Notes: generated by a model not told the origin, from the sequence alone. Counted from the stretch's first letter, positions 1 through 9,768 are shown. The stretch: DNA of 64,000 nt from Phycicoccus flavus (GCF_004025965.2 NZ_SAYU02000014.1:1-64000); one strand, 5' to 3'. A program made the numbers and translations.

Positions 1-1967
1 CCGTTCTTCTGGCTCCCGTCCCGGTAGCGGAACGACACCGCGCCCGCGTCCCGGTCCTCCCCACCGGCGATGAGGACGAACGGCACCTTGGCCTTGCTCG
101 CGTTGCGGATCTTCTTGGGGAAGCGGTCGTCGGAGGTGTCCAGCTCGAAGCGCAGCCCCGCGGCCCGCAGCTTCTCGCCGACTTGGGACAGGTACGGGAC
201 GAACTCCTCGGCCACCGGGACGCCGAGCGCCTGCACCGGCGAGAGCCACGGGGGGAACGCGCCGGCGTAGTGCTCGACGAGGACCCCGATGAAGCGCTCG
301 ATGGACCCGAACTTCGCCGAGTGGATCATCACCGGCTCCTGGCGGGAGCCGTCCGCCGCCTGGTACTCCAGCCCGAACCGGTGCGGCTGGTTGAAGTCGT
401 ACTGGATGGTCGACATCTGCCAGGTCCGGCCGATGGCGTCGCGCGCCTGCACGGAGATCTTCGGCCCGTAGAACGCGGCGCCTCCGGGGTCCTCGACGAG
501 GTCGACGCCGAAGGACTCGGCGGTGCGGCGCAGGACGTCGGTGGCGGCCTCCCACTGCTCGTCGGAGCCGATGAACTTGTCCTTCTTCTCGCCCTCGGTG
601 GCCCGGGTGGAGATCTCGAAGTAGTAGTCGTCGAGGCCGAAGTCGGCGAGCAGGCCGACGACGAACCGGAGCAGGTGCTCGACCTCCCCCGGCGCCTGCT
701 CGGCGGTGACGTAGGAGTGGCTGTCGTCCTGGGTCATCGCCCGCACCCGGGTGAGGCCGTGGACCACGCCCGACTTCTCGAACCGGTACACCGACCCGAA
801 CTCGAACAGCCGCATCGGCAGCTCGCGGTAGGACCGGCCCCGCGAGCGGAAGATGAGGTTGTGCATCGGGCAGTTCATCGCCTTGAGGCGGTACTCGGAG
901 TGCTCGAGCTCCATCGGCGGGAACATCGTGTCGGCGTAGTACGGCAGGTGCCCGGAGGTGTGGAACAGCCCGTCCTTGCTGATGTGCGGGGTCCCGACGT
1001 ACTGGAAGCCCTCCTCGATGTGCCGCCGGCGGACGTAGTCCTCCATCTCGCGCTTGACGACCCCGCCCTTGGGGTGGAAGACGACCATCCCGGAGCCGAG
1101 CTCGTCGGGGAAGGAGTAGAGGTCCAGCTCCGAGCCCAGCCGGCGGTGGTCCCGTCGCTCGGCCTCGGCCAGCCGGTCCAGGTAGGCCTTGAGGTCCTCC
1201 TTGGTCGGCCAGGCGGTGCCGTAGACCCGCTGCAGCTGGGGGTTCCTCTCCGACCCGCGCCAGTACGCCGCGGCGCTGCGCATGAGCTTGAAGGCGTTGC
1301 CGAGCACCTTGGTCGAGGGCACGTGCGGGCCGCGGCACAGGTCGCCCCAGGCCACGGAGCCGTCGCGGCGGACGTTGTCGTAGATGGTCAGCTGAGCGCC
1401 GCCCACCTCGACCGACGCGCCCTCCCCGAAGGCCTCCAGCGCTTCGCGCTGGTCGCCTCCGTGGGCCCGGGCGGCGTCCTCGGCCGAGCCGCCCTTGAGG
1501 CCGATGAGCTCGATCTTGTACGGCTCGTCGGCCAGCTCGACGGCGGCATCGGCGTCCGACACCTCGCGGCGGCGGAAGGTCTGGCCCTCGTTGACGATGC
1601 GCTGCATCGCCTTCTCGAGCGCCTTGAGGTCCTCCGGGGTGAACGGGTCCTCGACGTCGAAGTCGTAGTAGAACCCGTCGCGCACCGGTGGCCCGATGCC
1701 GAGCCTGGCCGACGGGTTCACCTGCTGCACGGCCTGGGCCAGGACGTGGGCGGCGGAGTGCCGCAGCACGTCGAGACCGTCCTGCTCCGCGGCGGTGACC
1801 GGCTCGACCGACTCGCCGTCGGCCGCCGGGAGGTGCAGGTCGCGCAGCTCGCCGTCGACGCGGGCGACGAGCACCGCCCGGTCTTCGCCGACGAGGTCGC
1901 CGTAGGTCGTGCCCGCGTCCACCACTCGCTCGCTGCCGGCGACGTGGACGGTGATCTGGGCGGACAT
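1..1967 (-). CDS. thrS: Threonyl-tRNA synthetase, C-terminus cut by window edge
   Basis: Charges tRNA-Thr with threonine in the cytoplasm. About 655 residues are visible from an ATG; only the last few dozen residues of the anticodon-binding domain should lie outside the window. An N-terminal TGS-like domain is followed by the editing domain with its HSAAHVLAQ histidine motif. The class II catalytic core has the zinc-site cysteine in MNCPMHN, a second ligand in [10 protein letters not shown] and the last in IHSAKFGS. The anticodon-binding domain starts around residue 560 ([12 protein letters not shown]). Family identity is unambiguous. The next gene upstream on the same strand ends about 107 bp away, so thrS may have its own promoter there; I saw no clear T-box. 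Confidence 0.97.
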   Translation of the reverse strand, partial: MSAQITVHVAGSERVVDAGTTYGDLVGEDRAVLVARVDGELRDLHLPAADGESVEPVTAAEQDGLDVLRHSAAHVLAQAVQQVNPSARLGIGPPVRDGFYYDFDVEDPFTPEDLKALEKAMQRIVNEGQTFRRREVSDADAAVELADEPYKIELIGLKGGSAEDAARAHGGDQREALEAFGEGASVEVGGAQLTIYDNVRRDGSVAWGDLCRGPHVPSTKVLGNAFKLMRSAAAYWRGSERNPQLQRVYGTAWPTKEDLKAYLDRLAEAERRDHRRLGSELDLYSFPDELGSGMVVFHPKGGVVKREMEDYVRRRHIEEGFQYVGTPHISKDGLFHTSGHLPYYADTMFPPMELEHSEYRLKAMNCPMHNLIFRSRGRSYRELPMRLFEFGSVYRFEKSGVVHGLTRVRAMTQDDSHSYVTAEQAPGEVEHLLRFVVGLLADFGLDDYYFEISTRATEGEKKDKFIGSDEQWEAATDVLRRTAESFGVDLVEDPGGAAFYGPKISVQARDAIGRTWQMSTIQYDFNQPHRFGLEYQAADGSRQEPVMIHSAKFGSIERFIGVLVEHYAGAFPPWLSPVQALGVPVAEEFVPYLSQVGEKLRAAGLRFELDTSDDRFPKKIRNASKAKVPFVLIAGGEDRDAGAVSFRYRDGSQKN

Positions 1968-2074
1968 GGTCGGCGCTCCTCGTGGGGGTCGGGGCGCGCG
2001 CCGGCGTCCCCGGCGCGCCCGACGATGCTATCGAGGCGCTCCATGGCGGGGCGCGCGAGTTCCGCCCGGCCGGC

Positions 2075-2641
2075 TCAGGGCGTGGGAGGCGGTGCCGGGG
2101 TGACGACCCACGAGACGCCGACGGCCAGACAGAACAGGGCGAGCGAGACCATCCACAGCAGCCGTCCCCGCTGCAGGTCGTGGCGGGCGGCGGCCGTCCG
2201 GATGTCCCAGCGCCGGGCGGAGGCGTCCGCGTCGAGCTCGCTGAGCCACGTCGGACCGTTGGCCGCCCGGACCATCCGGAAGAGCGAGACCAGCGCCGCC
2301 CCGAGCGAGGCGGTGAGCAGCACCATGAGGACGTAGCGGGGGACGCCCTGGTACTTCATGAAGCCCTCGCCGGGCTTGATCGCCAGGCTGGCGAGGACCA
2401 GCGTGAACGTCCCGGCCACCCCGTTGCGCCACCCGTCGGCGCGCGTGCGGACGGCCTCGAGCTTGGCCTTCGCGACCGCGACGTCGGTCGGCCGGTCCGG
2501 CTGCCCGCGGCCTCTCTTGGCTTCGTCCTCGGCCTCGGCCTCGAGCGCCGCCCGACCGTCGCTCTCCAGTGCGTCGAGCCGTGAGTCGATGCTGGACCTG
2601 CGCAGCGCCGCCCGCGCGGACCCGACGGTCATCCTGGCCAT
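2075..2641 (-). CDS. Hypothetical membrane protein with two C-terminal TM segments
   Basis: A 188-residue protein of unknown function. The N-terminal 70 residues are charged and probably helical (MARMTVGSARAALRRSSIDS onward). Two hydrophobic segments follow, around residues 85-125 (FTLVLASLAI and VLMVLLTASLGAALVSLF), and a last TM segment near the C-terminus (LLWMVSLALFCLAVGVSWVV). It ends in a proline-rich tail. The ATG was chosen because composition upstream is non-coding in this frame, although the frame stays open much further upstream as an artefact of high GC. It sits between thrS and a phosphotransferase on the same strand. I do not recognise the family. Confidence 0.75.
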   Translation of the reverse strand: MARMTVGSARAALRRSSIDSRLDALESDGRAALEAEAEDEAKRGRGQPDRPTDVAVAKAKLEAVRTRADGWRNGVAGTFTLVLASLAIKPGEGFMKYQGVPRYVLMVLLTASLGAALVSLFRMVRAANGPTWLSELDADASARRWDIRTAAARHDLQRGRLLWMVSLALFCLAVGVSWVVTPAPPPTP

Positions 2642-2742
2642 GGCGGTCCCTCCTCGCTCGGCCGGCGGGCCGTCCGGGAGGCGGTGCCGGTGGCCGGATT
2701 CTGGCCCTGCCGGTGCGTGCCGGCAACCGCAGCGCGGGCCCG

Positions 2743-3804
2743 TCAGCGCTCGGGTGGGTCGAGGACGAACCGGCCGGTGTCGAGCCAGTGCCGCAGCCGG
2801 GTCACCGTGCGTCCGAGGTACTCCGGGAGCATCGCCCGGAACTCCGGGGTCGAGGAGGTGAGCAGGCTGTTGGCGAGCAGCAGCTGGCGCGAGGCGACGA
2901 GCGCCTCGAACACCTCCGGGTCGAGGTCCGGCAGGGGCGCGACCTGCGCGTACCCGGCGCGGACGGCCGCCTCGGCGGGGACGCCCTCGGCGTCGCGCAG
3001 GTAGAACGTCGCGACGGCGAGGTCGAGCGCCGGGACCGCGAGGCCGGCGTCGTCGAAGTCGAACACCGCGAGGCGGCCCTCGTGCCACTTGAGGTTGCCG
3101 CCGTGCAGGTCGCCGTGGACGACGACCGGTTCCGCGCCGGCCAGCACCGTGTCGAAGGCCGCGCGGGCCCGGCCCAGCGCGGTGTCCAGCACGGCGCGGC
3201 CGCCCGGACCCGGGACGTCGACGGTGGAGATCCGGTCCGCGTCCCCGAGCAGCGGCTCGGCGAAGAGCGGCAGCGAGGTGCCCTCGGGCAGCCGCCACCG
3301 CGCGGCGTGGAGGTGCAGGGTCGCCATGGCCTCCCCGAGGGCGTGCGCCTGCTCGGCGTCGCACTCCTCGACGTCGGGCCCCTCGAGCCAGGCGTGGGCG
3401 ACGACGAGGAAGTCGCGCCCGGCCGCGGCGGAGGCCACGGTGGTGAAGGGCGCTCCGGTCAGGGTCGGGACCGGGTCCGGGACTCCGACCCCGGTGTCGC
3501 GGGCGATGGCGTGCACCCACGCGAGCTGGGCGGTGAGGTGCTCGGGGGTCGCCAGCGAGTTCGTGTTGACCCTCAGCGCGACGTGCCGTCCGTCGCGCGC
3601 GGTGACCTCGAAGGTCGTGTTGAAGCCGTGGAGCACGAGCTCGAGGCGCTCGACGTCGAGCCCGAAGTGGGGCGCGGCCGCGGTCGCCACCCCGCGCAGC
3701 AGGTCGACCTGGGCGTCGGTCCCGAGGTCGGCGAAGGCGGCGGAGGCGGTCACCGGGCCAGTGCACCAGAACGCCCGGGGCGGCCGCCACGCGGATTCGG
3801 CCAC
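2743..3804 (-). CDS. APH-fold phosphotransferase (homoserine kinase II/choline kinase-like)
   Basis: A 353-residue protein with the aminoglycoside phosphotransferase fold. The catalytic loop HGDLHGGNLKW (Asp as catalytic base, Asn as metal ligand) and the metal-binding FDFDDAG equivalent of DFG are both intact. The N-lobe carries HGFNTTFEVTARDGRHVALRV, with the ATP-site strand. The substrate cannot be named: this family includes homoserine, choline and antibiotic kinases. The first 18 or so residues look unconserved, so translation may begin at a downstream GTG (VTASAAFADL). It follows the small secreted protein gene on the same strand and may be cotranscribed with it. Confidence 0.85.
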   Translation of the reverse strand: MAESAWRPPRAFWCTGPVTASAAFADLGTDAQVDLLRGVATAAAPHFGLDVERLELVLHGFNTTFEVTARDGRHVALRVNTNSLATPEHLTAQLAWVHAIARDTGVGVPDPVPTLTGAPFTTVASAAAGRDFLVVAHAWLEGPDVEECDAEQAHALGEAMATLHLHAARWRLPEGTSLPLFAEPLLGDADRISTVDVPGPGGRAVLDTALGRARAAFDTVLAGAEPVVVHGDLHGGNLKWHEGRLAVFDFDDAGLAVPALDLAVATFYLRDAEGVPAEAAVRAGYAQVAPLPDLDPEVFEALVASRQLLLANSLLTSSTPEFRAMLPEYLGRTVTRLRHWLDTGRFVLDPPER

Positions 3805-3829
3805 GAGGCGGCCACCTCCGGAGCGGGCC

Positions 3830-4159
3830 CTACGAGCCGGTGGACCCGGGCTCGCAGGTGATGACGAAGCTGATGTCCTTCTCCGAGGTGTAGGTCCCGG
3901 CGCCGAACGGGCTCATCGCGACGAGCGTGTAGTCGGTGCCGGCCTTGAGAACGACGAAGCCGCTGCCCTGGGCGACGGTCCACTCGGAGACCCCGTCGGC
4001 GAGCTCGACCTTGTCGCACGAGTACTCGCCGTTGTTCTCCCAGTAGGACGGCTTGTTCTGGTCGGGGACGGCCCGGGCGACGGCGGGTGTGGTGCCGGCC
4101 AGCAGACCGGCGGCGGCGGCCGCGGCCCCGGCGGCCAGGACCCGGGTGGTGACGCGCAT
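3830..4159 (-). CDS. Small secreted protein of unknown function
   Basis: 109 residues with a clear Sec signal peptide: MRVTTR, a long alanine-rich hydrophobic core and a likely signal peptidase I site after TPAVARA. The mature part (about 80 residues) has two cysteines (YSCDKVEL and VITCEPGS), positioned to form one disulfide, and aromatic or glycine-rich beta-type sequence (FVVLKAGTDYTLVAMSPFG). I do not recognise a named family. An ATG start is preceded by a purine-rich stretch. The signal peptide and compositional bias make it a real gene. Confidence 0.75.
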   Translation of the reverse strand: MRVTTRVLAAGAAAAAAGLLAGTTPAVARAVPDQNKPSYWENNGEYSCDKVELADGVSEWTVAQGSGFVVLKAGTDYTLVAMSPFGAGTYTSEKDISFVITCEPGSTGS

Positions 4160-4363
4160 GACGGATCGACTCCTTCGTCGGGGTACCGGCTGCCCTCTGC
4201 AACCACCGGTCCGGCGGACCGGAGCCGTCACGCTAGCCAGGCCGCGGTGCCGGGCACCATGGCCCGACCGGGCCACGGCCGGGTCGGGGACGACGTGCCG
4301 CGGGGGCGTCCGGGCGTGGGACGTCGCCCGGCACGGACCTCCCGGATCGGCATACTGGCGGGC

Positions 4364-4855
4364 GTGGACGACCTGCTCGCGCTCTGCGCCGACCTCCCCG
4401 TCCGGCAGGTCGCCCCGGGCGAGGTCCTCCTCGAGGAGGGCGCGGCCGCCGGGGCGCTGCTCGTCCTGCAGTCCGGCTCCGTCGTCGTCGAGCGCGGGGG
4501 CACTCCCTTCGCCCGCATCGACACCCCCGGCGCCGTCTTCGGCGAGCTGGCCGTCGTCCTCGGCGTCCCCGTGACGGCGACCGTGCGCGCCGACGACGAG
4601 GTCGTCGTCAGGGTGGCCGAGGACCCGCGGGCGTTCCTCACCGAACGGCCCGGGGCCGCGCTGGCCGTCCTGCGGACGACCGCGGCGCGGCTCGACGGGC
4701 TGACCCGCTACCTGGCCGACGTCAAGGAGCAGTACGCGGGTCTCCCCGGCCACCTGGGCATGGTCGACGGCCTGCTCGACACCCTCGTCCACCACCAGGG
4801 CCCGCAGGCCCGGCCGGGCTCCGCCCGCGACCCCGAGGGGCACCTCGGTCACTGA
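4364..4855 (+). CDS. Stand-alone cyclic nucleotide-binding (Crp-type) domain protein
   Basis: 163 residues consisting of one cNMP-binding beta-roll (about 5-115) plus a helical tail; no DNA-binding domain is present, so it is not a Crp/Fnr activator. The phosphate-binding cassette reads GAVFGELAVVLGVPVTATVR: the glycine and glutamate are kept but the usual phosphate-contacting arginine is valine, so cyclic nucleotide binding may be weak or lost. The start is a GTG (VDDLLALCADLP). It converges on, and overlaps by 7 bp, the MFS/cNMP/patatin gene, whose own binding cassette is intact, suggesting related function. Confidence 0.85.
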   Translation: MDDLLALCADLPVRQVAPGEVLLEEGAAAGALLVLQSGSVVVERGGTPFARIDTPGAVFGELAVVLGVPVTATVRADDEVVVRVAEDPRAFLTERPGAALAVLRTTAARLDGLTRYLADVKEQYAGLPGHLGMVDGLLDTLVHHQGPQARPGSARDPEGHLGH

Positions 4856-7800
4856 CCGTCCGGCGCCCGCAGGTCACCCCCGGTGCGCTCCAGCAGCAGG
4901 CGCGCGGCCGCGCGGCCCGCGGAGACCATCCGGTCGAACTGGTGGAACTCCAGCAGCCCCACGCCCATCGACGACGGGGAGACGACCCACGCGCCGTGCC
5001 TGCGGGCGGACTGCACGGCGCCCCCGCTGCCGATCATCATCGTGCGCACGAGGGTGTCGCCGAGTCCGGGCACGCGGGGCCGCCCACCACGGTGTGCGCC
5101 GGACCCGCCGGTGCCGATGGAGACGGCGACCGTCGGGCCCTCGTCCCGGCGGACGAGCAGGTCGGTCGGCAGGGCGTCCAGGACGCTGCCGTCGACGAGC
5201 AGCCGCCCCTCGTCAGTCGGCACCGGTGCCCAGAGGACGGGCAGGCGGCAGGAGGCGACGGCGGCGTCGACGAGCCGGCCGCGCTCGTGCTCGACCCGGC
5301 CGCGGCCGACGAGGTCGACGCTCACGGTCCTCAGCGACCGTGGCAGCCCCTCGAGCACCTCGTCGGCGCCCAGCCCGCGCGACAGCCCGACGACGAGGCG
5401 GCGGCCCTTGGACAGCGAGGTGATCGGGGCCCGCCAGTCCGAGAACGGTCGGTGCCGGACGAACTCGTCGTAGCAGACCTCCTCCAGCTGTGCCCCGTCG
5501 CGGCCGATGGCGTAGGCCGCCGCAACGACGGCCCCGAGGCTGCACCCGGCGAGGCGGTCGATGGTGAAGCCGGCCTCCTCGAGCTCGCGAACCACGCCGA
5601 TGTGGGCGATGGCGCGGGCGCCGCCGGCACCCATGACCACGCCGAGGGAGGCTCCGGCGAGGCGGTCCGCGAGGGGCCGCAGCCCGGCGGCGAGGTCGCC
5701 GTCGACGACCGTCAGCTGCCAGGCGTCGGTGGCGGCCACCCAGTCCGCGCGGCGGGCCGGCACCGGGCGCGGCCCGACGAGGACGAGCTCGGGACGGCGG
5801 CCCGGGACCGGTCCTGCGGTCTCGTGCGGGGGGTCGGTGGCCGCGTCGGCGACGAGGACGACGGTGTCGGCCTGCCGGACGCACAGCTCGTGCCAGGCCC
5901 GACCGTCGGCGTCGGCGTCCGCGCCGGGAGCGACGAGGACCACGCGGTCGTGGCCGCTCTCGGCCCGGGCCAGGCCCTCGGGGTCGACGCGACCGGGCGC
6001 GAGGACCGACACGTGGTGGCCGATCCGGGCCACGAGCCGCTCGGCGACCTCGTGGACCGGCGCCCCCGGGTGCAGGCCGACGACGGAGACCACGGTGGGC
6101 CGCTCGGGTGGCGGCGCGGCGACGGCCGGTGCCGCGGTGCGCAGCCGCTCGGCGACCTGGCCGAGGACGAACCGGCTGGCGGCGGCGTCCGTCGCGAGGA
6201 CGCTCTCGACGGCGTCCCGCGGCAGCTCCAGGACCGTGCTGTCGCGACGGGCGCGCACGGTCGCCGACCGCGGCTCGCCGGTGAGCAGGGCGAGCTCGCC
6301 GAGCACCTCCCCCGGACCGACCTCGCGCACCGTCCGCCCCCCGACGAGCACCTCGAGCCGGCCGCGGTGGACGACGAAGGCCGACCCGGAGGGCCCGCCC
6401 TCCTCCACGAGGGCGGTGCCCGCCGGGACGTCGCGCAGCCGGGCGGCCTCCTCGAGGCGCTGGCGGGCGGCGACGGGGAGGGCGGCGACGAGCGGGACGG
6501 CGGCTAGGTCGGTGGCGCCCGCCCCGACCTGCCCGCGGGCCGACCATTCCGCCGGAGGGTCGGGCGCGTGGACGAGCGGCGGACGGTCGCCGTCGTCCGC
6601 CTCGTCCTCGGGGGCGGGCCGCAGGACGCCGAGCGGCAGCGCGAGGACCGCGACGACGACGAAGGCCGTGACCGAGAGCAGCCAGCCGTCGCGGAAGGCG
6701 CCGACGGCCTCGGCCGGCGTCGGGTCGCCGATGACGACGACGAGGACGGCGATGCCGAGGACGCCACCGAGCTGCCGGGCCGCGGAGTTGACCGCCGAGG
6801 CCGTGGCGTACCGGCCGCCGGGCACCTGGGCCAGGGCGGCACTGCCGAGGAGCGGCAGGGTGGCGCCCACGCCGATGCCGCTCAGCAGCTGTCCGGGCAG
6901 CCACTCGGACCAGAAGGCCGGCTCCAGGCCGACCCGCTGGTGGTACCAGAGGTACGCCCCGGCCCACACGAGGGCCCCGGGGACGACGAACCAGCGATAG
7001 CCGTGCCGGTCGGCCAGCGGACCCAGCCGGGAGGCGACGACCGCGGCGACGACCGCCCCCGGCACGAGGGCCAGCCCGGCCTGGAGGACCTCGTAGCCCC
7101 AGACGTACTGCAGCCACAGGATGTTCGTCAGCAGGTAGGCGTAGAAGCCGAAGCCGGCGACGACCGCGGCGAGCGAGCCGAGGTCGAAGGAGCGCACCCG
7201 CAGTAGCGCGGGCGGGACGAGCGGTGAGGGGTGGCGCCGCGAGCTGACGACGAAGAGCGCGAAGACGAGCACCGCGCCCGCGAAGGAGGCGAGGACGCCG
7301 GTGCTGCTCCAGCCCCAGTCCGAGCCCTGGACGATCCCGAGGTTGAGCAGCGCGAGCGACAGCGCGAGGGTGGCGGCGCCGAGCAGGTCCGGCAGCACGC
7401 GCCGACCGGGGGCCCGGCTCTCGACGAGGTCGCGCCGGGCCAGGGCGAGCGCCGCGATGCCGAACGGCAGGTTGACGAGGAAGGCCCAGCGCCAGCCGCC
7501 GACCTCGGTGAGGGCGCCGCCGATGGGCGGTCCGAGGCCGGCGGCCACCGCGGCGGACGCGCCCCACAGGCCGATGGCGTGGGCCCGCTTCTCCCCCGGG
7601 TAGGCGGCGATGACCAGGGCCAGCGACGCCGGGACGAGGGCCGCCGCGCCGAGCGCCTGGAGCACGCGGGCCGCGACGAGGAGGTCGACCGAGGTCGCGG
7701 CCCCGCACAGGACCGAGGCGACCGTGAAGACGAGCACCCCGCCCGCGAAGCAGCGCCGCCGGCCGATGAGGTCGGTGAGCCGGCCGAAGACGACGAGGAA

Positions 7801-8049
7801 GGCGGCGAAGACGATGTTGTAGGCGTTGAGGACCCACGAGAGCTCGCCGATCCGGACGGTCGGGAACGACTCGCGGATCGAGGGGAAGGCGACGTTGACG
7901 ACGGTGGCGTCGAGGAAGGCGAGGAACGCGCCGAAGCAGGCGACGAGGAGGACCCGGCCCGCGGGCACGCGCGCCGAGCGCGGGGTCGGTGCCGGGGCGG
8001 CAGGGGCTGCTGAGGTGTGCGGACTCGCGCCCGTGCGTGAGGTCGGCAC
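4849..8049 (-). CDS. MFS transporter / cNMP-binding / patatin-like phospholipase three-part fusion
   Basis: A 1066-residue membrane protein. Residues about 30-485 are a DHA2/EmrB-type MFS permease (LDATVVNVAFPSI in TM1, GRLTDLIGRRR motif A, predicted 14 TM). Residues about 535-650 are a cyclic-nucleotide-binding domain with an intact cassette (GELALLTGEPRSATV; E585, R594). A Rossmann-like linker follows (about 660-795). The C-terminus is a patatin lipase with oxyanion loop VMGAGGARA, nucleophile GCSLG (S837) and dyad Asp in VDGSVLDALP (D953). The same architecture and size is known from Mycobacterium tuberculosis Rv3239c and Rv3728. I infer cyclic-nucleotide control of a membrane lipase coupled to transport; substrates are unknown. 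Confidence 0.92.
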   Translation of the reverse strand: MPTSRTGASPHTSAAPAAPAPTPRSARVPAGRVLLVACFGAFLAFLDATVVNVAFPSIRESFPTVRIGELSWVLNAYNIVFAAFLVVFGRLTDLIGRRRCFAGGVLVFTVASVLCGAATSVDLLVAARVLQALGAAALVPASLALVIAAYPGEKRAHAIGLWGASAAVAAGLGPPIGGALTEVGGWRWAFLVNLPFGIAALALARRDLVESRAPGRRVLPDLLGAATLALSLALLNLGIVQGSDWGWSSTGVLASFAGAVLVFALFVVSSRRHPSPLVPPALLRVRSFDLGSLAAVVAGFGFYAYLLTNILWLQYVWGYEVLQAGLALVPGAVVAAVVASRLGPLADRHGYRWFVVPGALVWAGAYLWYHQRVGLEPAFWSEWLPGQLLSGIGVGATLPLLGSAALAQVPGGRYATASAVNSAARQLGGVLGIAVLVVVIGDPTPAEAVGAFRDGWLLSVTAFVVVAVLALPLGVLRPAPEDEADDGDRPPLVHAPDPPAEWSARGQVGAGATDLAAVPLVAALPVAARQRLEEAARLRDVPAGTALVEEGGPSGSAFVVHRGRLEVLVGGRTVREVGPGEVLGELALLTGEPRSATVRARRDSTVLELPRDAVESVLATDAAASRFVLGQVAERLRTAAPAVAAPPPERPTVVSVVGLHPGAPVHEVAERLVARIGHHVSVLAPGRVDPEGLARAESGHDRVVLVAPGADADADGRAWHELCVRQADTVVLVADAATDPPHETAGPVPGRRPELVLVGPRPVPARRADWVAATDAWQLTVVDGDLAAGLRPLADRLAGASLGVVMGAGGARAIAHIGVVRELEEAGFTIDRLAGCSLGAVVAAAYAIGRDGAQLEEVCYDEFVRHRPFSDWRAPITSLSKGRRLVVGLSRGLGADEVLEGLPRSLRTVSVDLVGRGRVEHERGRLVDAAVASCRLPVLWAPVPTDEGRLLVDGSVLDALPTDLLVRRDEGPTVAVSIGTGGSGAHRGGRPRVPGLGDTLVRTMMIGSGGAVQSARRHGAWVVSPSSMGVGLLEFHQFDRMVSAGRAAARLLLERTGGDLRAPDGQ

Positions 8050-8098
8050 CCGAGGAAACTATCCCGGCGCGCGGGCGGGGGGATATGGCCCGATGTGA

Positions 8099-8830
8099 CT
8101 AGTCCCCCGGCGTGTCGAGCGGCACGGTCTCGGACTCGAAGACGCCGTACCAGAACGCCGTGCGCTCCGCCGCGTCGAGCACGACGTGCGGCGGCACCGG
8201 CCCGATCTGCTTGCCCGCGTTGAAGACCCACGTCGGACCGAGCCGGGCCCGCCACGAGCCGCCGCGGGCCCACGGCGCCTGGTGGATGTGCCCGCAGAGG
8301 ACGACGTCCGGGCGGTGCCGCCCGATCCACGCCGCGAGCTCGTGGTCGGGGAACTCCCGCCGGCCGTCGGTGCACAGCGGGGTGCCCGCGGGCGGCGCGT
8401 GGTGCACCCAGACCCACGTCTCCGGTCGGCCGGGCGCCGCCGCGGTCAGCTGCCCGTCGAGCTCGTCCCGACCCAGGGGGCCGTCCCACCACGGGCACAC
8501 CGTGACCCGCACCGGCCCGAGGTCCAGGCTCGCCCCGTCCGTGACGACGCCGTCGAGCCGCAGCCCCCGCAGCCAGCCGGCCGTCTGCTCGCCGTTCGCG
8601 CCCGGACCGTCGAGGTCGTGGTTGCCGGACGCGACGGCGACGACGGCCCGCTCGGCCAGGCGCTCGAGGTAGCCGCGCAGGACCACGGCCTGCACGTGGA
8701 CCGGCACGGGGTTGACGACGTCCGCGAGGTCCCCGGCGAGGACGACGAGGTCCGCGTCCGCGGCGGCACCGAGCAGCCAGTCGTAGTGGGGCAGCCGGTA
8801 GTGCAGGTCCGACACGGAGAGGATGCGCAC
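8099..8830 (-). CDS. Calcineurin-like metallophosphoesterase
   Basis: 243 residues with the complete dimetal phosphoesterase signature: SVSDLHY, LAGDLADV, SGNHDLDG, VHHAPPAG and CGHIHQAPW. No signal peptide, so cytoplasmic. This superfamily includes class III cyclic-nucleotide phosphodiesterases (Rv0805 type), and its position between a cyclic-nucleotide effector and a cyclase makes a cNMP phosphodiesterase role plausible but unproven; DNA repair nucleases and nucleotide phosphatases share the fold. It lies 15 bp downstream of the MBL-fold gene on the same strand, so the two are probably one operon. Confidence 0.88.
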   Translation of the reverse strand: MRILSVSDLHYRLPHYDWLLGAAADADLVVLAGDLADVVNPVPVHVQAVVLRGYLERLAERAVVAVASGNHDLDGPGANGEQTAGWLRGLRLDGVVTDGASLDLGPVRVTVCPWWDGPLGRDELDGQLTAAAPGRPETWVWVHHAPPAGTPLCTDGRREFPDHELAAWIGRHRPDVVLCGHIHQAPWARGGSWRARLGPTWVFNAGKQIGPVPPHVVLDAAERTAFWYGVFESETVPLDTPGD

Positions 8831-8845
8831 CGGTCCGCCGTCCGC

Positions 8846-9655
8846 TCAGGGCGTGAGGACGAGACCTTCGCGGGCGGTCACGACCTCGAGGTCGGTCGCC
8901 ACGAGGGTGGCCATGGTGTCGAGGGCGTCGTCGACGCGCCCGGGACCGTGGTGGAACAGCACGAGGCGCCCGGCGCCGACCCGCTCGGCCAGCCGGACGG
9001 CGTCGTCGACCGTCGCGTGCCCGAAGTCGCGGGCCCGCGGCCGCTCGCCCTCGAGGAACTGCGCGTCGTGCACGAGGACGTCGACGCCCTCGAGCGCTCG
9101 CAGCAGGTCCGGCGACACCCCGACCGCCGGGGCGTGGTCGGGGACGTAGGCGACGCGCCGCCCGCCCTCCCCCACGACGTAGCCGTAGGTGCGCCCGCCC
9201 TTGTGCTCGACCTCGACGGCGGTCACCTCGAACCCCTCGCGGGTGGACGTGCCCGGGTCGACGGCCTCGAAGGACCAGTCCCCGACGAGGCCCTCGGGCT
9301 CGATGGGGAAGGACGGCGGCGACATCTGCCGGGCGAGCAGGTCGCGCCCGGAGGACGAGCCGTCGGACGGCGCGACGAAGGCGACGCGGGCGTCCGGCCG
9401 GTCGATGGCCGGGAGGAAGGGCAGGCCCTGCACGTGGTCCCAGTGCAGGTGGCTCACGAGGATCGTCCCGTGGAACGGCCCGCCGTCGAACATGGGCTGG
9501 GCCGCCCGCAGGCCCGACCCGGCGTCGAGGAACAGCGTGGGGACCGTGCCGCCGGACGGGGTGACCGCCACGCACGAGGTGTGGCCGCCGTACCGGACGA
9601 AGTCGGGGCCGGGCGAGCACGCCGACCCCCGGACGCCGAGAAAGGTCAGCTTCAC
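8846..9655 (-). CDS. MBL-fold metallohydrolase (RNase Z/phosphodiesterase-like)
   Basis: 269 residues. The metallo-beta-lactamase signature SHLHWDHVQGLPF, the later ligands in VHDAQF and FGHATVDDAV, and FHHGPG give a full dinuclear metal site. The N-terminus (MKLTFLGVRGSACSPG) with YGGHTSC is typical of the RNase Z-like branch, which contains phosphodiesterases. Cytoplasmic. First gene of a two-gene operon with the metallophosphoesterase and divergent from the cyclase gene (113 bp apart), so control may be shared. A cyclic-nucleotide phosphodiesterase role is inference from context only. Confidence 0.88.
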   Translation of the reverse strand: MKLTFLGVRGSACSPGPDFVRYGGHTSCVAVTPSGGTVPTLFLDAGSGLRAAQPMFDGGPFHGTILVSHLHWDHVQGLPFLPAIDRPDARVAFVAPSDGSSSGRDLLARQMSPPSFPIEPEGLVGDWSFEAVDPGTSTREGFEVTAVEVEHKGGRTYGYVVGEGGRRVAYVPDHAPAVGVSPDLLRALEGVDVLVHDAQFLEGERPRARDFGHATVDDAVRLAERVGAGRLVLFHHGPGRVDDALDTMATLVATDLEVVTAREGLVLTP

Positions 9656-9768
9656 GCGGGAACCCTCGATCTCCGTGCGGTCGGAACGGTCGGTCCCGCT
9701 GGGCAGGCGGAATACTAGCGGGGCCGGCCGCGGACCGCCCGGCCTGACGTCGGAGGGAGCGGACCGAG

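Noticed and set aside
183-2336. 717-codon open frame on the plus strand opposite thrS
   Set aside because: It is antisense to an unmistakable thrS; translation is Val/Asp/Gly/Arg-rich with no domain, a typical high-GC shadow.
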